From: Enterococcus crotali
GTDB taxonomy: Bacteria; Bacillota; Bacilli; Lactobacillales; Enterococcaceae
Direction of reading: 5' to 3'
Length of the DNA stretch: 64,000 bases
Assembly: GCF_000633635.1 (NCBI RefSeq)
Contig: NZ_AYPQ01000007.1
Span: forward strand, 50 to 64,049
Part shown: piece by piece, positions 33,922 to 41,780 of the stretch
How positions within the stretch are numbered: the first letter of the stretch is position 1
How the letters are laid out: each line of letters opens with the position of its first letter
Program-made: the position numbers and the translations under genes
The notes under the pieces: model-generated
Database searches by the model: none
Seen by the model: only the letters and a program-made list of their open reading frames with translations
What the model was told of the DNA's origin: nothing

Positions 33922-34275
33922 ATGATCAAAGGAATTGGTATAGACATGGTAGAACTTTTAAGAATCGAAAAAATTATCAACAATAAGCCTTCTTTTATCC
34001 AACGGGTTCTCACCAATGATGAATATGTCCTTTTTCAACAATTACCGCATAAACGTCAAGTTGAGTTTTTAGCCGGACGTTTTGCTTGTAAGGAAGCATT
34101 CTCTAAGGCATGGGGCACTGGAATCGGCAGTGTGGGATTACAGGATATCGAAATCCTAAAAGAAGCCAGCGGAGCGCCTAAGGTGACAAAATCTCCACAT
34201 GAAGGCACGGTATTTGTTTCAATTTCACACACGGATACTTTTGCAGTTGCACAAATTATTTTAGAAGTTGATTAA
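33922..34275 (+). CDS. acpS: Holo-[acyl-carrier-protein] synthase
   Basis: The 117-residue enzyme transfers 4'-phosphopantetheine from CoA to a serine of acyl carrier protein. Both motifs are present: GIGIDMVEL (Asp8 for Mg) and GRFACKEAFSKAWGTG with the catalytic Glu. SISHTDTFAVAQIILE closes the fold. The length is normal. AAGGAGAGGG lies upstream of the ATG. It is followed by alr, as in many Firmicutes. Confidence 0.95.
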   Translation: MIKGIGIDMVELLRIEKIINNKPSFIQRVLTNDEYVLFQQLPHKRQVEFLAGRFACKEAFSKAWGTGIGSVGLQDIEILKEASGAPKVTKSPHEGTVFVSISHTDTFAVAQIILEVD

Positions 34276-34296
34276 AAAGCTATGGAATAAAGGTTG

Positions 34297-34381
34297 AAAC
34301 GAAAGCTGTCGTTCAGCGTTTACTAGAATTTATACGATGTGAAAGGTAAACTTCGATAGCAAAATTATTTCCGTTTCGATC
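34297..34381. repeat. Imperfect inverted repeat between acpS and alr
   Basis: Outer arms GAAACG...CGTTTC and inner arms GCTGTCGTTCAGCGTTTAC...GTAAACTTCGATAGC give a long interrupted stem of about 85 bases. There is no T tract, so it may act in mRNA processing between acpS and alr rather than as a terminator. Confidence 0.45.
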
Positions 34382-34407
34382 ATAAAAGAAAGAAGGACAC
34401 AATACAT

Positions 34408-35526
34408 ATGGCAGTAGGATGGCATCGTCCCACAAAATTAGTGATCGATACACAGGCGATTAAAGAGAATGTTTACAATGAGGTCAAACGAATGCCGCAA
34501 GGGACAGAATTATTTGCGGTAGTCAAAGCGAATGGATATGGACATGGAGCTGTTCAAACGGCTAAGGCGGCCATTCAGGGAGGTGCTACTGGCTTTTGTG
34601 TAGCAATCTTAGATGAAGCAATAGAACTACGTGAAGCCGGCATTACAGAGCCGATACTCATTTTGAGTGTTGTAGATGTTTCTTACATAGATTTGCTGCT
34701 GAAATACGATTTATCCGTCACAGTAGCAACACAGGAATGGCTGGAACAAGCAATCGAGCAGATGAAGCATATAGAGATACAAACACCATTGAAAATACAT
34801 ATAAAAGTCGATACAGGTATGGGACGCATTGGTTTTACTACACCGATGGCTGTAAAACAAATCGTTGAATTGGTACAATCAACCGAATCACTTTTTTGGG
34901 AAGGCTTATTCACTCATTTTGCTACAGCTGATGAAAAAGATACAAGCTATTTTGAAAAACAAGCACAGCGTTTTAAGGAAGTCTTAGCAGTACTTTTTGA
35001 GTTGCCAAAATATGTTCACGTCAGCAATAGTGCAACAGCGCTTTGGCATCCTGAAAATGTGGGGAATATGATTCGATTTGGTATAGCAATGTATGGATTA
35101 AATCCATCGGGACAAGTATTGCCTGAGGTGTATCCGTTAAAACCTGCACTTAGCCTAGTATCTGAATTGATTCAGGTCAAAGAACTTTCAGCTGGTGAAG
35201 GAATTGGTTATGGAAATACGTATACGACAGGTAGAAATGAATGGGTCGGCACTGTACCAATTGGTTATGCAGATGGCTGGTTGCGGCATTTACAAGGTTT
35301 TTCAGTCTTAGTAAATGGTAAGAAATGCGAAATTATCGGGAGAATCTGTATGGATCAATGCATGATTCGCTTACCGGAACAAATGACAATAGGAACACGC
35401 GTCACACTGATCGGACAGGATCATGGGGAAAATATCACAATGCAGATGGTGGCAGATAAATTAGAGACGATCCACTATGAAGTAGCATGTACGTTTTCTG
35501 AACGTATGCCAAGGGAATACAAATAG
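34408..35526 (+). CDS. alr: Alanine racemase
   Basis: The 372-residue PLP enzyme interconverts L- and D-alanine and supplies Ddl. The PLP lysine is Lys40 in FAVVKANGYGHG. HIKVDTGMGRIGF, HVSNSATAL and RFGIAMYGLNPSG are conserved blocks, and the second catalytic Tyr is in GIGYGNTYTT. The C-terminal beta domain includes GRICMDQCMI. The length is normal. AGAAAGAAGGAC precedes the ATG. The stop is 15 bases before a MazF gene. Confidence 0.95.
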   Translation: MAVGWHRPTKLVIDTQAIKENVYNEVKRMPQGTELFAVVKANGYGHGAVQTAKAAIQGGATGFCVAILDEAIELREAGITEPILILSVVDVSYIDLLLKYDLSVTVATQEWLEQAIEQMKHIEIQTPLKIHIKVDTGMGRIGFTTPMAVKQIVELVQSTESLFWEGLFTHFATADEKDTSYFEKQAQRFKEVLAVLFELPKYVHVSNSATALWHPENVGNMIRFGIAMYGLNPSGQVLPEVYPLKPALSLVSELIQVKELSAGEGIGYGNTYTTGRNEWVGTVPIGYADGWLRHLQGFSVLVNGKKCEIIGRICMDQCMIRLPEQMTIGTRVTLIGQDHGENITMQMVADKLETIHYEVACTFSERMPREYK

Positions 35527-35541
35527 AATAGGAGGTTTCAA

Positions 35542-35922
35542 ATGGTCAAAAGGGGTGACATATATTTTGCAGACTTATCCCCTGTTGTAGGATCAGAACA
35601 AGGGGGAGTACGTCCAGTACTAGTCATACAAAATAATTTAGGAAATCATTTTAGTCCGACGATCATCGTAGCGGCGATTACAGCAAAAATGGCTAAGCCA
35701 AAATTACCGACACACATAGGAATTAATTCCGAAGAAACTGGGATCGAACGTGACTCAGTCATTTTATTAGAACAGATCCGCACCATTGATAAAATACGAT
35801 TAAAAGAAAAAGTTTGTCATTTAGGAATAGAAATCATGGATTCTGTTGACCGAGCTTTGGGAGTCAGCGTAGGAATTCATGAAACAGAACTAGAAGAAGA
35901 AAATCTTGGTACATATCGTTGA
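35542..35922 (+). CDS. mazF: MazF-family endoribonuclease toxin downstream of alr
   Basis: The 126-residue protein matches EndoA/NdoA of Bacillus: RGDIYFADLSPVVGSEQGG with catalytic Arg24, and SPTIIVAAIT with Thr47, then LLEQIRTIDKIRL. EndoA cuts mRNA at U-rich sites. In Bacillus and Listeria a mazE gene lies between alr and mazF; here there are only 15 bases between them, containing the AGGAGG ribosome site, so no antitoxin is encoded at the usual place. A C-terminal tail (ETELEEENLGTYR) extends beyond the usual end. Confidence 0.92.
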   Translation: MVKRGDIYFADLSPVVGSEQGGVRPVLVIQNNLGNHFSPTIIVAAITAKMAKPKLPTHIGINSEETGIERDSVILLEQIRTIDKIRLKEKVCHLGIEIMDSVDRALGVSVGIHETELEEENLGTYR

Positions 35923-36334
35923 AAGTATCGGGTATTAGTGAAAGAACATAAGACATAGTCGATTTTTGTCAGCAACGCAAAAAAAGATGCCTGAGACAAT
36001 GAAATTATCCTTGTAGTCACATTGTTACTTACTTATATTGTTATTTTTCATTCTTTAGTAAATAGTCGCCAAAATACTGATACCTACTACAAACATAAGG
36101 GAAACAGCTGAAATATAAATGACTTTATTCGATTCCAATAATAAAAAAATACTAAAATTTATCAAGTGAGCGGCTATTTTTATTGACTTTTTCATGCGTT
36201 TATAAAAAAAAGTTGGCAATAGCTCAACGTAATGTTACAATAAACTATGTATAATTGGGTGGAAAGTGGATAACTTTCAAAAAAATAGATATATTTAGTG
36301 TTTTTTTATTAAGGGATAAAGGAGTTTATATTTG
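35923..36334. other. Intergenic region holding a possible small gene on the minus strand
   Basis: No terminator is obvious after mazF. The only coding candidate is the 46-codon minus-strand frame at 36055-36195, described separately. The start of the next plus-strand transcription unit (36335) must lie in the last 150 bases. Confidence 0.5.
36055..36195 (-). CDS. Candidate small membrane protein, 46 residues
   Basis: The frame begins MKKSIKIAAHLINFSIFLLL and ends VVGISILATIY. A basic N-terminus is followed by two hydrophobic segments around a polar ESNK turn, as in two-helix mini-proteins. A promoter-like TTGAGC-N17-TATAAA lies just upstream on the minus strand, but no Shine-Dalgarno is visible, so a leaderless message would be needed. 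AT-rich DNA can give hydrophobic frames by chance, so this is tentative. Confidence 0.35.
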   Translation of the reverse strand: MKKSIKIAAHLINFSIFLLLESNKVIYISAVSLMFVVGISILATIY

Positions 36335-37036
36335 ATGACGATTTTCATGTTCGTGTTAGTAGTATTGCTGTTTCTTTTTTTCTGCTATCAGCTTTATGTT
36401 CGATTCCAATTGGAGAGCTTGGATTCTGATAGTCCAAAGATGAAACGTAAAATTAACTTTTATAAGTACCAAGAGAACAACCGATCAATATTATTTTTGA
36501 TGATTGCTGCAATTATTTTTTGCTTAATATTGTTTGGGATATTGTATAATCAAGATGCTTTAAGAAAAGATAATAAAGACTTAGAATTGAAGATAGGAGA
36601 AATCAAGGAGGCCAGAGGCGGAGCTTCTGGCGCTGAGATTGAGAGTTACAAAGAAAACACCTTGAAACTGGCCGAATTTCCTTGGAAAAAAGTTGTCGAA
36701 AGCCGAGATGCACAAAGTTTAGATAACTACGAACTTTCATTTGTAAGAGATTGGCAGCCCTTTTTTGGTGAAGCAAATGTAACGATCCTGATTAGTCAAA
36801 AAACGGAGACATTGACAATTTCAGTCTTTCCAACAGCTTTGACATTTAGTGATTTCCAAACGGCTGAAAAAAATATCGAGCCATTTATCAAAGAATTACA
36901 GCCAGTGAAAGAAATCAAAATGATGGATTTTAACTTTACATATCGAGATAAATCAAACAAACTATCTAAAAAATCGATCGTTTACACAAGAGAATTAAAA
37001 GACAGTAACTTAGAAAAAGTAGAACTGAACAAATAG
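36335..37036 (+). CDS. Bitopic/polytopic membrane protein, unknown function
   Basis: This protein of about 233 residues has two membrane helices (about 2-21 and 50-72) separated by a short basic loop (PKMKRKINFYKYQENNR). A short charged helix (LRKDNKDLELKIGEIKEARG) follows, then a globular domain of about 140 residues (FPWKKVVESRDAQSLDNYEL...) that should lie outside the cell. No family is recognised. AAAGGAG precedes the ATG at 36335. The coiled-coil and LysM genes follow closely in the same direction, which suggests an envelope or division role. Confidence 0.7.
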   Translation: MTIFMFVLVVLLFLFFCYQLYVRFQLESLDSDSPKMKRKINFYKYQENNRSILFLMIAAIIFCLILFGILYNQDALRKDNKDLELKIGEIKEARGGASGAEIESYKENTLKLAEFPWKKVVESRDAQSLDNYELSFVRDWQPFFGEANVTILISQKTETLTISVFPTALTFSDFQTAEKNIEPFIKELQPVKEIKMMDFNFTYRDKSNKLSKKSIVYTRELKDSNLEKVELNK

Positions 37037-37071
37037 AGTAAGAAAGAACAAAAAGACGGGGTGTAAAAGGC

Positions 37072-38427
37072 ATGGCAAAGAGACGGCTAATAAAAAAAAT
37101 AAATGAAGTTTCCGAAGAAGAATTAACACAAGATGTAGATTTCAATTCAGATAATGAACAACCGCCTGTTAGTGTAACAACTACAAATAATAGCAACCTA
37201 CTGGCTGAACAAGAACAAGAGATTACGCGCTTAAGAGAATTGATCAAAGAATACAGAATGCAGGAATCTGAATTTGAACAAAACAAAGAAGAAAATTTCC
37301 GTTTATCTCAACAAAATAAACAATTAGTAATCAAGGTTGAAAGCAATCAAGATGAACTTGAATTATTGAAAGAGAAGAACGATGAACTAGCAACACAGCT
37401 TAATCAAAAAGAAACAGAAATTTTTGAACTGGAAGAAGCAACTGAAGCAGCTGATTCTTCAGAAGAAATCACTCGCTTGAAGGCACAAATCGAAGAACTG
37501 AAAAAAGAAAACGTGAGTGGCCAAGAACAGATTGCTTATCTAGAAACGGCACTTATTGAAAAAGATAAAGCATTGGAAACACAAATTCTTGAAAAAGAAA
37601 AAGAAATACAGCAGTTAAAAGCTGATTTAGCAGCCCGAGGAACAATCGGAGAAAAACAAGAAGCATTGGAGACGGTGAAGATGGAATTAGAATCATTGAA
37701 TGAAAAACTTCAAACTACTGATAAAGAAAATCAAGAATTAACACAAAAACTTGCTGATCTTCAAGAACAAATGCGTCGTTTACAACAAGAAAATCAAGAA
37801 TTGAAAGATAAAGAAATCACTTTATCAACAAATAGTGATGTTTCGGTTGATAACAGCCGCGTTGAAGAATTGAAAAAAGAATTAGAAACAGTTCTAACAG
37901 AAAAAAGCGAATTGGAAACAAACCTAGGACGTATCCAAGGCTTAAACGATAAATATTCTATTCAAAAAAATGTGTTTGAATCTGAATTAGCTGGCTTAAG
38001 AAGCATCTATAAAGAAAAAGAAGAAGAACTAGAAAACTTAAATGCTGAACTTGAAACAATGCGCAGCATGTCTGCAACAGGCGAAGCTACAGGAAATCAA
38101 TTAGCTGAACTGTTACAAGCGAAACAACAAATCAACGACCTATTGTTGAAAAATCAATCTTTACAAGAAGAAGCATTGAAATCACAACAAGAGATCGGTG
38201 AAGTAATGGTTTCTGCTAAGAAAGAAGCCAATCGTATCATCAGTGAAGCACAAGTTGAAGCAAAACACATGGTCAATTCAGCCGAACTTGAAATGCTGAA
38301 CATTGGCAATCGTGCGAAAAATATTTCTAATGAAGTAGAAGAGTCTAAAAATGAAGTAATGACGATTTACCGTGAACTAGAAGAACGTTTAAGTAAATTA
38401 TCACGCTTAGATAAAACTGGAAACTAA
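37072..38427 (+). CDS. Long coiled-coil protein with DivIVA-like C-terminus
   Basis: The 451-residue protein is almost entirely heptad-repeat coiled coil (about 40-385), very rich in Glu, Lys, Gln and Leu. A short N-terminal segment starts AKRRLIKKINEVSEEEL. The C-terminal 70 residues (SAKKEANRIISEAQVEAKHM, NIGNRAKNISNEVEESKN) resemble the C-terminal helices of DivIVA/GpsB relatives. It has no signal peptide or membrane helix, so it is cytoplasmic. Located between a membrane protein and a LysM protein, it could organise cell-wall synthesis from inside (inference). GGGGTG precedes the ATG. Confidence 0.7.
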   Translation: MAKRRLIKKINEVSEEELTQDVDFNSDNEQPPVSVTTTNNSNLLAEQEQEITRLRELIKEYRMQESEFEQNKEENFRLSQQNKQLVIKVESNQDELELLKEKNDELATQLNQKETEIFELEEATEAADSSEEITRLKAQIEELKKENVSGQEQIAYLETALIEKDKALETQILEKEKEIQQLKADLAARGTIGEKQEALETVKMELESLNEKLQTTDKENQELTQKLADLQEQMRRLQQENQELKDKEITLSTNSDVSVDNSRVEELKKELETVLTEKSELETNLGRIQGLNDKYSIQKNVFESELAGLRSIYKEKEEELENLNAELETMRSMSATGEATGNQLAELLQAKQQINDLLLKNQSLQEEALKSQQEIGEVMVSAKKEANRIISEAQVEAKHMVNSAELEMLNIGNRAKNISNEVEESKNEVMTIYRELEERLSKLSRLDKTGN

Positions 38428-38459
38428 ACGATCATAAAACAAATGAAGGGAAGAACAAT

Positions 38460-38858
38460 ATGAAAAAACGAATCAAAAAAAAACATCTGATACCGTTGGT
38501 TTTTTCTATAATATTGTTTAGTACTGCGGGCTATTTCATGTCTGATTCATTAGTATTAGGGGCATCAGTAGGCGGTGAGGCTGGAACTGCACCGGTAGCA
38601 GACACAACGACAGTCGCACCTGAATCGGCTCCAGTAGCTCCGGAAGTAGAACAATCTACGGGGGAAACAACCGAAAATAGTGCTACTACCCAAAGCAAAG
38701 CAAAAGAAGTTCCTAAAGAAGTCTACGTTGTAAAAGATGGTCAGACGTTATGGGAGATTGCTCAAGATTCTGGCTTATCAGTTCAAACATTAATGAATAA
38801 AAATCAGCTTAGTAGTAGCGTCATCGTTGAAGGACAAGAATTAGTATTCGATCGTTAG
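38460..38858 (+). CDS. Membrane-anchored or secreted LysM-domain protein
   Basis: The 132-residue protein has a basic N-terminus and hydrophobic signal/anchor (about 10-36), a Pro/Ala/Thr/Glu-rich linker (about 38-82) and a C-terminal LysM domain (about 87-131: VYVVKDGQTLWEIAQDSGLS... LVFDR) that binds GlcNAc-containing glycan strands in peptidoglycan. GAAGGGAAGAAC precedes the ATG and a terminator follows. It shares the transcription unit with the coiled-coil gene. Confidence 0.87.
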   Translation: MKKRIKKKHLIPLVFSIILFSTAGYFMSDSLVLGASVGGEAGTAPVADTTTVAPESAPVAPEVEQSTGETTENSATTQSKAKEVPKEVYVVKDGQTLWEIAQDSGLSVQTLMNKNQLSSSVIVEGQELVFDR

Positions 38859-38882
38859 TGAGAAGTTACAGAGCGGATTTTA

Positions 38883-38930
38883 GGTGAGCAAAGCAAAACA
38901 ATAAATGTTTTGCTTTGCTCACTTTTTCAA
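38883..38930 (+). terminator. Strong intrinsic terminator after the LysM gene
   Basis: A perfect 17-bp stem (GTGAGCAAAGCAAAACA at 38884-38900 with its complement at 38906-38922) with a 5-base loop is followed by TTTTT. Confidence 0.93.
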
Positions 38931-39061
38931 TATAAGAGAAGTCTGTGGAAACTAAGAGGTAGAATTTTCTTCTAGTGAGTTGATTTTTCTTTTGTATGGA
39001 AAAATATACAGCAGTCTGTTATTCTTAATGGAGAGTATTAATCGGTATAATGAGGTGTATT

Positions 39062-39909
39062 ATGGATGAAATAATAGAGCGTTTTGAAAGATTAAAACGA
39101 CAATTAAAAAGGAAATTCAGTAAAAATAATAAATCAAAAAATAAACGTACAAATACGAATAGAAAACGCCCCCAATCAGGAGTCAAAAAGAAACGGCCTC
39201 AACCAAGAGAGCGAATTGAACCAACTAGAGAAGAACCAAGAAATAGACCAAGACCAAAAGAAGAACAGATCAGAAACGCAACACCAACGAATAAAAAGCG
39301 AAAAAAGAAGAAATTAACGAAGGAAGAGTTTGAGAAAAGAAAAAGAAAAAAAGAAAAGAAAGTATTGTCGAAATCGTTAAATTTATGCTGCCAGTTGTAT
39401 TGTTTGCCATTTTTGTTTTTTTCTTTATCCTAAATACTTCCCCTCATATGGTTGATGGCGATTCAATGAAGCCAACACTTTTAAATGGTGATCGGGTCAT
39501 TGTCCGTCGTACGAAGGAACCAAAAAGATATGAGATCATCACATTTAAGCCGCCTGTAAAAAGTGATTTTCAATATGTAAAACGAATTATCGGGATGCCC
39601 GGGGACTTAGTTTGGACTGAAGGCAGCGACTTATTCATCAATCATCAAGCTGAAGCTTTGCCAAAAGCCTCAGAATTATCTGCTGCAAATGAATTGCCCG
39701 ATGGAACGATCAAAGTAAATATCTCTGAGGATAGTTTGGCTCAAATGTCACAATTAAAAAAAATTCCTAAAGGGTATTATTTTGTTTTAGGAGACAACAG
39801 AAATAATTCCAGCGACAGTAGAGCTTTTGGTTTAGTCGATGGCCAGGCGATCGAAGGAGTTGTTTCATTCCGATTTGCTCCATTTAACAATATTGGTTGG
39901 ATTAAATAA
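39062..39909 (+). pseudogene. lepB: Signal peptidase I with long basic N-terminus, single-base frameshift
   Basis: The second part (after about 39361) is a complete type I signal peptidase: one membrane helix (FMLPVVLFAIFVFFFIL), the catalytic Ser in VDGDSMKPTL, Lys in YVKRIIGMPGD and the GDNRNNSSDSRAFG box. It removes signal peptides from secreted proteins. The first part is an unusual cytoplasmic extension of about 100 residues made largely of Lys, Arg, Asn and Pro. The frames join if one A is added to the A-rich stretch at 39354-39361, giving ...KKEKKSIVEIVKFMLP. GAGGTG lies before the ATG at 39062. A homopolymer error is likely. Confidence 0.85.
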
Positions 39910-39940
39910 AAACGATAATTTTTTATCGTTTTTTTATTTA
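39907..39940 (+). terminator. Intrinsic terminator after signal peptidase
   Basis: AAAAACGATAA (from 39908) pairs with TTATCGTTTTTTT. It lies right at the stop codon, between convergent genes. Confidence 0.8.
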
Positions 39941-40133
39941 TAATTAATTATTATAAATGATAAAAAGAGCATAAAAAAATCATTATCATTTTATTATTAT
40001 CATAATTACTATTCTCATTAAATTTACTAGACGCAAAGAAAACAGAGAACATCAAGAGGGAGTTCTCTGTTATAATTTCAGATAGTAGCACAAATCATAA
40101 ATGCTAGTTATTTTGTATCGATCAACTGAATAA

Positions 40134-41588
40134 TCAGTTTTCGACCTCAGCCATATCATAGCTATTGCCAATGTCGGAAAAAATATAAACTAGTTCTTGT
40201 TTTTCAGAAATCAACTCACTGTAAATATTGGAAAGTAAGATATCATAATGACTGTCTTCTTTGAACGCTTCTGCTTTGATTGGGTATTTATGCCCTAAAA
40301 CATTCGTTAAATGTTGGATAACTAATTCACCGATAGAAGGATTTAGTGAATGATAAACACCGATTGCAATTTTTTCTTCATTTAATTCAGCAATATGATT
40401 TAAGATGATCGTATAGTGAATCTCAGTAAATTTATTTTTATAGCTCCCCTTATCGCCATCTTGATCAAACTTTTTAGTAGCGATATCCATTAATTCAAAC
40501 ACTTCATTACCCGAAAATGGATGGCGATGTGCATTAACAATAGATCTTATGGTCCAACTGTCAAAAGGCAGGATGAAACCATCGAAATAATAGAGTTGTG
40601 AATGAAGCTGGAACAACAGGTTTTCGATGTAAAGCAATCTAGCTGATGAAGCGTAACTCGAGAGATAGCCTTGTTGCTTTAGGTACTTTAAGATAACTTT
40701 ATTCATATAATTTAAGTAAGAACTTTCTCTACGTTGTTTTTCAGCCAATCTAAAAGCAAAAGATGAGTTAGGTGAAAAATTATGCATAGAACAAAAAAAG
40801 TCATAAAACATGTAAGCTTCATAAATAGTGTATGGACGGTCGATTTTTTTCATATATGTATGTAAGGCTAAATTGATTTCTTCAAATAAAGGACGATCTG
40901 GATAATCATAGTTAGGGCTGATGACTGGATTGTATTCACTAGTCAGTCGCCGGAAGGATATTTTCATCCATAATTTTATCTGCAATACCTCAGTTGGATC
41001 AAAAACCAAATTAAGAGAATCTTTTAAAATATCCACAAAGCCAAGATATTGATTCGCAGTTTCTTTTTCCAAACTGGTTTTATCTTCAAAAAGAAACCAA
41101 AAGAAACTAAAGAAAAAATAGCGGATCTGTTTTTCTTCTCCAAGAAGTTTTCCACGTTTGATTTGTAGGCGAAACTCTTTTAGCAGGTCATTAAGTTCAG
41201 TTATTTTGCGATAATAAGTCGCAGAACTGATTGCATAATTCAACTGGAAATAATCGCAAGTCAATTCACCTTTAGTAAATAATTGATTGACCATCTGGAA
41301 TTTGATTGATTTTTCTAGAAAAAGGACCACAACTTTCTTTAATGGAAAAGTCGGTTGTTTTTTCAAAGAGATATTTTCACCTTGCAGGGTTATTTTTACT
41401 TGTTCATTTACATGGTTTTCTTCAAGAAAACTTTGTAAGAAAGACAAATATTCATTTAATGTTGGCAAGCTAATTTGAAATTCACTGACTAGCTCGTTTT
41501 TTGTCGCATTGCCTTGATTGTTGTATAAAAATAATAGTATATCATTCATATAATCGAAGGGCTTTTCTAAAAAATCTCGTTTTAGCAT
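40134..41588 (-). CDS. Mga-like helix-turn-helix regulator
   Basis: The protein of about 484 residues starts MLKRDFLEKPFDYMNDILLF. It has an N-terminal HTH (ATKNELVSEFQISLPTLNEY) and a second HTH (about 95-125: CDYFQLNYAISSATYYRKI), then a long helical region and a C-terminal EIIB-like fold (about 395-480), as in Mga and AtxA-type regulators. These control virulence or metabolic genes in response to sugars. GAGGTG precedes the ATG at 41588. It is divergent from a flavoprotein gene with 190 bases between the starts, a likely target. Confidence 0.82.
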   Translation of the reverse strand: MLKRDFLEKPFDYMNDILLFLYNNQGNATKNELVSEFQISLPTLNEYLSFLQSFLEENHVNEQVKITLQGENISLKKQPTFPLKKVVVLFLEKSIKFQMVNQLFTKGELTCDYFQLNYAISSATYYRKITELNDLLKEFRLQIKRGKLLGEEKQIRYFFFSFFWFLFEDKTSLEKETANQYLGFVDILKDSLNLVFDPTEVLQIKLWMKISFRRLTSEYNPVISPNYDYPDRPLFEEINLALHTYMKKIDRPYTIYEAYMFYDFFCSMHNFSPNSSFAFRLAEKQRRESSYLNYMNKVILKYLKQQGYLSSYASSARLLYIENLLFQLHSQLYYFDGFILPFDSWTIRSIVNAHRHPFSGNEVFELMDIATKKFDQDGDKGSYKNKFTEIHYTIILNHIAELNEEKIAIGVYHSLNPSIGELVIQHLTNVLGHKYPIKAEAFKEDSHYDILLSNIYSELISEKQELVYIFSDIGNSYDMAEVEN

Positions 41589-41780
41589 AATAGACACCTC
41601 ACTTTAAGGATACTTGATTCACATGAAAATGGCAATACGCAACTTATAAAAAGAAATTTACTAGTTATTATTATTTAAAAAAAGCGAAATTTTATATATA
41701 ATGGAATGGAATGTTATTTTTATTTTGTGTTTATATAATTATAACGATGCTCTAGTTGAGTGAAGGGAGAACGAACCTTA

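Noticed and set aside
39354-39390. Programmed ribosomal frameshift in the signal peptidase gene
   Set aside because: The sequence is A-rich, but no slippery heptamer plus stimulatory hairpin was recognised. The same kind of one-base loss occurs in four other genes, which argues for sequencing error or mutation.
39974-40003. Fur-like ATGATAATGAT sequence between signal peptidase and the Mga-like gene
   Set aside because: It lies between the 3' ends of convergent genes, far from any promoter. The match covers only part of a Fur box and the region is AT-rich.
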